Below, piece by piece: positions 22,601 to 31,610 of a DNA stretch of 39,337 nt. Position 1 is the first letter of the stretch. Each line of letters opens with the position of its first letter. The notes under the pieces are model-generated. The model did no database searches. It saw nothing but the letters and a program-made list of their open reading frames with translations, and had not been told where the DNA came from. The translations under genes and the position numbers were made by a program. Origin of the DNA: Circinella minor (taxonomy: Eukaryota; Mucoromycota; Mucoromycetes; Mucorales; Lichtheimiaceae); the NCBI GenBank assembly GCA_016758965.1, contig JAEPRB010000319.1, positions 1 through 39,337 on the forward strand, given 5' to 3'.

Positions 22601-25513
22601 AACATTATGTCTCTTAATCTTTTTATTATCAGGCAGTATCGTGTTTGTTATTGTTGGACTTGGCGAAGTCATTTGCCCTGGAACTAAGGAACTATATACT
22701 TCAAGTGATGTACAAAACCATCAAACACTTGATGATTATTGGGTCAGTGTGAGAGGCAAAGTATACGACATGACTAATTTTGTCGCTAATTCTCATGGAT
22801 CCAATACTTACGTTGCTACAAAATCAACACTGGAACCACTTGGAGGTCGTGATCTTTCATACACTTTTCCACCACCACTTACACAAGCATGTAAAGGGTT
22901 GGTATCAGATGACAACATCGCCATCACACCTAATGAAACAGTTGTCCTTGGTCCCTTTGTCCATTATACAGGGAATCAACAGCAAGAAAAGACCCTTGTT
23001 CGACTACGTGATCCAGGCTGGCTTGAACGATACTTTGACCCTATAATGGGTCCTAACAAACATGGTGATCTTGTCGTTTCTAAAAAACAACTCGAAGAAG
23101 ACTTTAAAAGTTGGGGAAGGCTTGCGTTGGCAATTGGTGATAAAATTTATGACTTGACCGATTATATGGCAACAGCACGTAAGTATCCACGGGATGCCGT
23201 TGGTGTACCCAATCACCATTTCCTGGATGAAGCTGTTGAGCTCATGTTTACCAAGTATGCTGGTACGGACGCTACCGAGACGTGGAAAGAGTTCAGTCTA
23301 AAAATGACTGACGAAGAACGGGCGCAAAACGAAGCTTGTCTTAATAATGCCTTTTATGTGGCACGTCTTGATTATCGTGATTCTTTACGATGTACGTTTG
23401 TCAATTACTTATTGCTCAGCTTTGCTGCTGTTACATCATTTGTTATTCTTGTAAAGTTTTTGGCAGCACTCCAATTTGGCGGCGCACCTACACCTGAAGA
23501 ACAAGACAAGTTTGTGATTTGTCAAGTCCCATGTTATACTGAGGATGAAGAGTCACTTCGCAAGACGATCGATTCATTGACTACAATGGATTATGATGAT
23601 AAACGCAAACTGCTGTTTTTAATTGCAGATGGTATGATTATTGGTAGTGGAAATGATAAACCAACACCCATGATATTACTTGATATTTTAGGCCATGATG
23701 TTGAGAATGATGATCCAGAGCCCCTTATGTTTAAATCTGTTGGTGAAGGATCAAAACAACTCAATTATGGCAAGGTTTATTCGGGATTATACATGCATGA
23801 AGGGCACTGTGTTCCTTATATTGTGGTAATCAAGGTTGGCAAGTCAACGGAAAGAAATAAACCTGGCAACCGTGGTAAACGAGACTCACAAATTATTTGT
23901 ATGGATTTTCTGCGCAAGGTACACTTTGATTCTGAAATGTCGCCATTGGAGTTGTCTATTTATCGTAATATCCGAAACGTAATTGGTATCGATCCGATAC
24001 TTTATGAGTATATTTTGATGGTTGACTCTGATACTGAGGTTTATCCCGATGCGTTGACACGATTGGTTTCTTGTATGCTTCATGATAGTCGTATTATTGG
24101 TCTCTGTGGCGAAACTGAACTGTGTAATGAAGATCGATCATGGACAACACGTATTCAAGTTTACGAGTATTACATTTCTCATCATTTGGTCAAAGCATTC
24201 GAGTCATTGTTTGGATCGGTCACTTGTTTACCTGGATGCTTCTGCATGTATCGGATACGAACAGCATCTAAGCGCCAACCATTAATTGTCTCTCCAGCAA
24301 TTATCCATGGGTATTCGGACAATCAAGTAGATACACTACACAAAAAGAATTTGTTACATTTGGGTGAAGACCGGTATTTGACAACACTAATGATGAGAAA
24401 TTTCCCACAGTATAAAATGGTGTTTACACCCTATGCACGTTGTCGTACAGTGGCACCCGATCGATGGGAAGTGTTACTTTCTCAACGTCGCCGCTGGATT
24501 AATTCCACCATCCACAACTTGCTTGAACTTATTCTATTACCAGAATTATGTGGTTTTTGTTGTTTATCAATGCGTTTTGTCGTCATTATTGATTTGATTG
24601 GTACGATTACACTCCCTGCATCTGTCATTTACTTGGCTTATCTCCTTTACGTGGTAGGATCTCATACTGGTCCTATTCCTGTAATTGCATTGGGTATGCT
24701 AGCAGGAGCCTATGGTTTACAAGCACTAATTTTTATCATAAAACGACAATGGCAACATATTGGATGGATGGTCATTTACTTATTAGCTATCCCAGTATTC
24801 AGCTTCTTAATCCCCATTTATGCATTCTGGCACTTTGATGACTTTTCATGGGGTAATACTCGTGTTGTTGTTGGAGACAAGAAAAAACAAATCATTGTAA
24901 CCGAAGACGAAAAGTTTGATGACAAGATGATTCCTATGAAGAAATGGGAACAATATGAGCAAGAACTGTTGGAAACAAAGTCGATTGAATCAGATGAAAC
25001 CAAGTTGACCAATTATACATATAATACTCGAGCTGCATCATATCGAACGAAAGAGGAGGAAGCAGAAAAGGAAAATTTGCCACGACTTATATCTGAACGA
25101 CAACTTTCACAGTTTTCAGTGGACCTTTCTGCTGTTTTACATAAACAAAGTCAGAAACAGCATCAACGACAACAAAAAGATTCAAGTAATAATAGTAATT
25201 ATAGTAATGATGATAAAGAAGAAGACGAAGAAATTAACACGATATTACCTGAAGATGATGAGATTGAACGCGAACTGCGGAGGATTCTAGCAACAGCTGA
25301 TCTTATGACACTAACAAAAAAGCAAGGTAAAATGAAAATAAATTATATATCTATGATAATGAAATTATGTCAACATGAGCTGATATAATTTTACTATAAA
25401 TATACATGTTAATAGTTCGAAATCAATTATCCGAATGCTTTGGAGTCGATTTAACAATAAAAAAAGGTTTTATCAATTCGGCCTTGGAACGTATTCTAGA
25501 AAACGAAACATAG
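19605..25513 (+). CDS. Class V-type chitin synthase with myosin-motor-like domain
   Basis: Membrane glycosyltransferase that makes cell-wall chitin from UDP-GlcNAc. Exons 19605-19969, 20148-22307, 22394-25326 and 25416-25513 join in phase to 1851 aa. The N-terminal myosin-motor-like domain has a P-loop, GLTGSGKST (about 123-131). A helical Glu/Arg/Ala-rich stretch with a long poly-Ala run follows, then an acidic linker. A membrane helix (about 911-932) leads into a cytochrome-b5-like fold (YTSSDV...VRGKVYDMTNFV) that lacks the HPGG heme motif. The catalytic domain shows DSD (1386-1388), LPGCFCMYR, EDRYL (1500-1504) and QRRRW (1539-1543). C-terminal helices end at WHFDDFSWGNTR. A DEK_C domain (about 1799-1851) is completed only by the last exon. 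MMD plus b5-like plus DEK_C defines class V; the shorter class VII usually lacks DEK_C. The motor lacks recognisable switch I and II motifs, so it may not hydrolyse ATP. Confidence 0.93.
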
Positions 25514-25756
25514 AAAAATTCTATTTTCAAAAACCCATCAAGTTATTTTCTAATAAAATTAAGAAAAAAGAATCATGCTTTTTTTTTTGTTTAAATTTTG
25601 ACCTTGGAATCCTCTTTTTTTTTTCCCATCACTTACTTTTATTTTATTTCCTTCACCTTTTGAGTTTTCTTTTTCTTCTTACTCTTTCTTTTTATCATTT
25701 ATTTATTTCCCTTACCCTTTTTTTCTAAAAAAATAAATAATAATAATTAATTATCC

Positions 25757-26824
25757 ATGTCATCATTATTTGCTGAACAACAATCTAATTATCTTACACC
25801 TAATGAAAGTGAGCGACGAGAATCAGCTGGAAAACGACGAAGTAGTGTAGATATCCGTGGGCATTCAGTAACATCTGATATATTGGTTGCGTTACTGGAT
25901 CGACCGCAAGAAATGCGCATGTTAGCTTCTCGTAATCTTCATTTTTATGAAGCACTTGAAAACTATATTACCGAAACGCAAGGAATTGATGCATGGGTTC
26001 GGTTTCAAGACGTTGCATATGCTCCGCGTGAGGATTTATCCGATCGTGACTGGATAGCTGCTATCACTCAATTTTTGAAAAAGAATCCAGTCTTTTTAAC
26101 TAAATTCAAGGAAAGCGTGGGATACTATGATGATGATGAAGAAGAAGTTCGATCGGATTATAGTGAAGAAGAAGATGAAATTGCTACCAGTAGTGGAGGA
26201 GAAGATCAGTTTCATACCTTACTAGAAGAAAGGGGCGCACCTGAACATCGTGAAGGAAATGAATTTGATGAAGATTTTCCTCCACCACGACGTAAATCTT
26301 CACAACTGATGCATCCATCACTTGTTGTAGGACAGCGAAGTCCTACAAAACGAGGATCAAGTGGTCGACGACGATCATCAGCAAGAAAATCACTTTATCT
26401 TTCTCCACACGAAGAGGAAGAAAAACATGATCATCCTCAACAACAAAGGCCTGTATTATTGACATTAAGAGAATATCCAGATATTCAAGAAAGGTTAAAT
26501 CTTATGTGCCCTGCATTCTTTCATAAAGTACGACAACGTATGGCATGTCCACCTGCATCAAAATTAACTAGTGTAGCAAGACGTAATTCGATTTTGGATG
26601 ATAATACAATTTTAGAAGAAATGAATGAAAGTGGAGCAGAAGAGGCAAGATTTTCATTTTGTGATCAAGAAGAATCATTTGAACATTTTAAAGATGTTGT
26701 TTGCACAACGCGACGAGATCAACCGGATGATCAAGCTTGGTTACATGCTGTTGTTGAATCACTGGATGGTTACCCTGAACTTTTGGAAAACTTAAAAGAA
26801 ATTGCTGCTTCTTTAAATAATTAG
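25757..26824 (+). CDS. Unnamed acidic protein with two PAH-like helical modules
   Basis: Single exon, 355 aa, starting MSSLFAEQQ. I do not recognise a named family. Two internal segments resemble each other: 79-122 (AWVRFQDVAYAPREDLSDRD then WIAAITQFLKKNPVFLTKFK) and 307-352 (SFEHFKDVVCTTRRDQPDDQ then AWLHAVVESLDGYPELLENL). Each is preceded by an amphipathic helix, and the pattern F.DV..(13-16)..W..A(I/V)..L..(N/Y)P..L is close to the Sin3 paired amphipathic helix fold. That assignment is inference. Between the modules lies a low-complexity linker, acidic then basic and Ser-rich. Five RRxS sites (S23, S30, S181, S208, S278) suggest PKA-type phosphorylation. It lies 243 bp downstream of the chitin synthase on the same strand; the gap is a pyrimidine tract with its own likely promoter. 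Possible roles are transcriptional scaffold or signalling adaptor. Confidence 0.8.
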   Translation: MSSLFAEQQSNYLTPNESERRESAGKRRSSVDIRGHSVTSDILVALLDRPQEMRMLASRNLHFYEALENYITETQGIDAWVRFQDVAYAPREDLSDRDWIAAITQFLKKNPVFLTKFKESVGYYDDDEEEVRSDYSEEEDEIATSSGGEDQFHTLLEERGAPEHREGNEFDEDFPPPRRKSSQLMHPSLVVGQRSPTKRGSSGRRRSSARKSLYLSPHEEEEKHDHPQQQRPVLLTLREYPDIQERLNLMCPAFFHKVRQRMACPPASKLTSVARRNSILDDNTILEEMNESGAEEARFSFCDQEESFEHFKDVVCTTRRDQPDDQAWLHAVVESLDGYPELLENLKEIAASLNN

Positions 26825-27548
26825 ATTTTATTCAACAAAAATAAAGACTCATATTGATTGTAACCGTTGGATTCCATATATTATTTTGTGTAGCAATAAT
26901 AGCAATAATGAGAATGATATTCCAATTTAAAAAAATACACACATCTTTTCGTTTTCTCGTCAAATCCCACTCTCATCAAGTTGATTTAGCCCCATTCATT
27001 TTTTAACATGGATTGATTCCCACAGAAAAGTAAAAAATTCTTCTCATCTACCTATCAAAATTTGAAGCATCATGAGGTTAGGTGATAAAATGAGTTTTCT
27101 ATTATTTCTAAATTTATTTATTTTGCTTTATGCATGATTGTGTGAATAGTGAAGATACGAAGCTACTCACTCCTTGATTTCCTTTAAGAATATACTTTTC
27201 AAGAATAATTGTCTTTTTTAACAAGTTTAATCATAAGCAAACGAAAACGAGATATTTAAGACTAAGCAGTAACTTAGACAAGACAGATATAAACACGACC
27301 AATTAAAAGATTCCGCAACGTTAAGATAACTTCCTCCCGGCCAATCACTGTGAAAAATCCTGTGAAATTGTTTAATGCAACAAGCGAAACAAAATTAGTG
27401 ATTGTCTTTATTTTTTATTTTCTCGAGATCGATAGGGGCGTAGAACATGTTTTAGATTGATATATAAAAGCACTTCAATTCTATTGCTTTTCTATCCTCG
27501 AAGCTTTGGTTGAGCAAATTGCGCACATCCAAAATAGCTCGTGATTTG

Positions 27549-29112
27549 ATGACAAACGTTGTCAAATCATGGGGAGTACAAGAAATTTACCCGGAGTTAT
27601 TCCGACATCTACAAATCCAACGGAACGACATACCAAAACGCGGGGTATTACCAAACCAGCTATAGTTTATCAGTTAGCTTAAATATCTGAAAGATTAATC
27701 CATCCAACGATCTGGAAACATTTAATAATGTTTATGCATGGATAACAAAGTTCAGTGATACGTACATAGTCTTTTTACATATCATCAATGAACAATAAGA
27801 AAATGGGGTTGTTGTTATTTTTAATATAAAGTATTATATTATATAAAATATGTCTACGTAATACATAAAGAGAAAAGTATATTACTACCTACAGTATACA
27901 AAAAGGAGTTGGGAGAGTTCACCAGGAGCATTAGATCAACCTTATCCAAAGTTGTAAGCAGAATAAGTAGGGACGGGTCCCATCATAATAAATACGTAGA
28001 GCAGTGATGCGTTGATCGGCGGAATATAGTTCGATTAGCAATAGCATAGACATCCAATGTCATATTTTTCATTTTGAAGAAGGATACTTTATTACCAGGA
28101 ATAGGTGCTTTTTGGAATAAGCTTATTATCATTGACAGCTAATCTAACACTTCGCTATCTAACGGTAGCTTCGCATTACAAATGATTGACTTCTAGAGAC
28201 CGCTGCGAATAGCATCAAATTTACACTTTATTTTGATTATATTCCTACTACTCTGTAACACACCATTTATGATCTGCTTCCCAGCTTATGATACCTTGGT
28301 GTGAGTGATTCTGCCTACCATCATGATAGCGACAATGTGATTTTTTAAGTTCCCAGTGATGGTGACGATGATGACGAAAACAATAACTAGAAGTGGTATT
28401 CAAGCCATCAAGATATATTTCAGTACGTACGTGCATATAACTTCAACGATGGAGTTCGGTAACTCCACCGAGGTTCATAAAGCGGAGAGGCACCCGTGAA
28501 CTCGTGTAATTATGAACCTATTTACACCAAAGACTTGACATCAATGAGATAGATATAGTAATTACACCAATTCTACATTACCCAAGCTTTTATTGGGCTT
28601 TGGTATATTTAGTCCACAAGGTATTTTAACGACTATTCGACAATGACGAGTATTGATTTGAGAAGACTAATCTTAAGCAATATTGCTCAGATAAAAGATT
28701 TTGTCTTAGATGGAGTAGCCAGTTTGGAATATTTGACGCTATGTATAACTACATCGAGATAATGGCTACTAGTTGTGCCACTCTTTTAAGTATGATATCC
28801 TCCTTCATCACAACAAGAAAGATATTAACGAATTTGATGATAATGATAGTGATGGATAAAAATGGATTAAACACAACAAAGGACAAAGACTCAAGGAGTT
28901 CAAACTAATATCCCTATTTGATAGGTATCAGTTTGAATACTCTTGTCAAATTTGCAAAAATCTGATTGAAATCCATTTAGATGAACTCTATGGTCGTCAG
29001 TAATTCATTCCGAGTTTATGAAAAACATCCTACGAAACTTGAAGAAACTTATTCAGAAAATGTAAAGATTAAGGTCGGCTCTTTCTTGTTTGGATTTTCC
29101 AAGTTATCTTAG
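27549..29112 (+). pseudogene. Possible remnants of a decayed gene or transposon
   Basis: Several plus-strand stretches look like eroded coding sequence: 27549-27665 (MTNVVKSWGVQEIYPELFRH...), about 27840-28200 (one frame with only four stops over some 120 codons, including FTRSIRSTLSKVVSRISRDG), about 28640-28930 and 28981-29112 (MNSMVVSNSFRVYEKHPTKL...). They lie in different frames, have internal stops and match no family I can name. Chance open frames in AT-rich DNA cannot be excluded, so this is a weak call. Confidence 0.22.
28451..28519. repeat. Pair of stem-loops in a GC-richer patch
   Basis: A tight hairpin, GGAGTT-CGGT-AACTCC (28451-28466), is followed five bases later by a perfect 10-bp inverted repeat, AGGTTCATAA (28471-28480) with TTATGAACCT (28510-28519), enclosing a 29-nt GC-richer loop. 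It matches no structured RNA family that I know. Confidence 0.5.
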
Positions 29113-29962
29113 TTTGTTTGTGACATGTGGGATCTTCAAGGAAGTGCCTGGTATAAGAAGCTCTGACATTCATTCTTGTTGAGAATACTATTTGTTTGGA
29201 ACATGTCACAGCCGAAGGTCGCAAAGAAGCTTCTGTTGAACTTTGATTCAAGCTAGATAATTTATCAGTGTAAGTCAAGATTTAAGAGAATATGTTCTTT
29301 AATAAAAAAAGAGATAACTAAGCTTAGTTTTTCTTCATTTGAATATAAAAGAAGAAGGATTTTTTTTGTTTTGGAACAAGGGGACGGGGTAATGGGGCTT
29401 GTTAGCTAATATAATAGTAACACATCAATTAATAAACTATAGGGGATCAATCCAATTGATTTAATATATTATTATTTTTTCTTTTCTTTCTTTCCATTTT
29501 GTTATATTGATATACAACCCGGCATTATCTTTGTGTCCATAGCAACTATCAAGTTGGATTGCTAGGCTTATATATTAATATTTTTTATATTTATTTCCCT
29601 ATCAAATATTATTTAAGCAAAAGCCCAGAACCAAAAGAACGTGAAACTTTTCTCGGGTTTCTTTTCCCTTCTTTTTTTCTTTCACTGGCTATTTTTTTAC
29701 CTTTATTTTCTAATTATTACGCACAACAACATTAATCTACTTACAAAAAAAACCCTATAATAGTTAAAAAGTGATTCCCAATACAAATTTACTTTGTGGA
29801 AATCATTTTAATTTTGTAAGTTTTATTAATCTCGTTAGCAATAATAAAAAAATAGGGAAATTGTTGTTGTTTAGGTCAACGTGGGATCTTTTTGCCATTT
29901 TAAGTCATTTAACCTACTCATACCTAGGGGGTAGAAAAAAAAAAGAATATAAAAAAACGATA

Positions 29963-31510
29963 ATGCCATTTATTGTTGGTGAAGATGGTACTAGAAGAAA
30001 ATATTCCTGCCAGACATGCATAAAGGTAGAAATAAGATATGGTTTTTTTGCTGTTTAATTTTTTTTTATTTTAATCAATACGCATAACCTTATTTTTTTT
30101 TTAATATTAGGGTCATCGATCCACGAAATGTACTCATCATAATCGACAGCTATTTGAAATTAAACCAAAAGGTAGACCTGTTAGTCAATGTGAAACTTGT
30201 CGCGAACTTCGAAAGTCTAAAAGAATTCATGTGAAATGTACTTGTAAAAACAGAGGTATACAATATAGTTTTCGAAAAAGCTTATATGATCTGCATGCAT
30301 ATTTCTTTTACTGATTGATTATTGTATCAGAAAAATCTCTTACACCAACATCCCCCACTCAGGAAACAAACATAGCATCTCCACCACCATTTATATCACC
30401 ATCGTCATCTGTATCTTCATTGTCGTCATCATCATCCTCGTTACCATTACCTATTACAGAACCGAACACATCATTACAACAGCAACGATCGGAAAAGCAA
30501 GAGGCGCAGCAACAGCAGCAGAGAAAGAAACAACGGCTACGTGGTCGTGAACAGTCAAAAAATGCAGTAACAGAAAAAGAATTAACATCACAATCCCAGT
30601 ATCCCCAATCCAATAATATTATGCATGTTGATGGTATTTGTTTTTCTTTTTTTTTTTGATCATGCATGAAAAAAAAAACATTGAGATCACCAGTGCCAAA
30701 AATTTCTTATTAAAAAATAACAATAACCAGGTGACATGTTACGAATACGATGCTCAAGATGCGAACGACCTCAATCAGGTTGTGTATGTACTTATGATTC
30801 TAATATTTGTTCTGCTCGATTCAACAAGGTACAAGATACTACTTTATCATCATCAGCAGCTCCAATATCTTCGTCGCCCGCATCTACTACCACGAATAGT
30901 CTAAAAGATGAAGAAGATGGACAGGAAATGACGCCTCAATCTCCTTCAGCATCTTCAATGGTGTCACAAGACAGTAATAATAATAATACAACCGGTTCAG
31001 TAGCATCATCCACTACGTCGTCATCTTATGGACAATATAGTAATATTTTACCACCACTACGATTAAATCTTCATCACCATTCATTTGCTCGACAATCTCA
31101 ATTACCTATTCCTATCCATGATCCAACAGATGATATTGATAGTGATACCCCTATTTATAAATCAGAAGAAAATGTTGTACCTGATCGTGAAGCAGTTCTT
31201 GGTAAACTTTCTCATAGAAGCTCTGAAGATTTGCTGAAGGAAATTTATGGTAATTTCACAGGACAAGAGAAAAAACGTCGTCGTCGCCATCATTATCAAC
31301 AACGGAATGGGGGTTCTGGAGAAGGACAGACAACAAGATCGGATGATGATGGTCATAACAGAAAATATAATACTGATGAGGAAGAAGATGGACAAAAAGA
31401 AGGTTTGTGTTAATTTTAGTTTACTCAAATGGGAAAATGTGTGTTCAAATACATAAATACGTTATTAATAATGTATATATATGAATGTTTTAGATATTGA
31501 ACGGTTATAG
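29963..31510 (+). CDS. Copper-fist transcription factor (Ace1/Mac1/Cuf1 type)
   Basis: Copper-sensing nuclear regulator. Exons 29963-30025, 30111-30255, 30331-30633, 30731-31402 and a short last exon 31494-31510 give 399 aa; reading through the last, weak donor (GTTTGT) would stop at 31413 with 397 aa. The N-terminal copper fist is nearly complete: C16-x2-C19, GHRSTKC28-T-H30 as the zinc site, KGRP (41-44) for minor-groove contact, then C48-x2-C51 and RELRKSKRIHVKC64-T-C66. Compared with Ace1/Mac1, whose first Cys is near residue 11, about five extra residues (EDGTR) precede the KYSC motif. After a Ser/Pro/Gln-rich linker comes CSRCERPQSGCVCTYDSNIC, a Cys cluster that could bind copper like the C-terminal Cys repeats of Mac1. 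Whether it activates copper uptake or detoxification cannot be told. It is convergent with the WD40 gene; the stop codons are about 100 bp apart. Confidence 0.88.
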
Positions 31511-31610
31511 CATTACGCCCCAACATTTTTTTGTGGATATTGTAAATAGTTTAAGAAGCAAATAATCGTATTCTTTATTTTTTTTTAATACTAGTTCATT
31601 TGGTATACGT

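Larger units (their letters stand above)
26825..29962. other. Long gene-poor interval with possible decayed coding island
   Basis: About 3.1 kb without an intact gene. The middle part (about 27480-29280) is less AT-rich than normal spacer here and holds several short open stretches with protein-like composition, listed separately as a possible remnant, plus two stem-loops (28451-28519). The final 600 bp (about 29300-29960) are A/T- and pyrimidine-rich and are the likely promoter of the copper-fist gene. Confidence 0.4.

Noticed and set aside
30359..30667. Cys-rich minus-strand open frame (CFFLCCCCCASC) resembling a metallothionein
   Set aside because: It is the reverse of the Gln/Ser-coding repeats in copper-fist exon 3.
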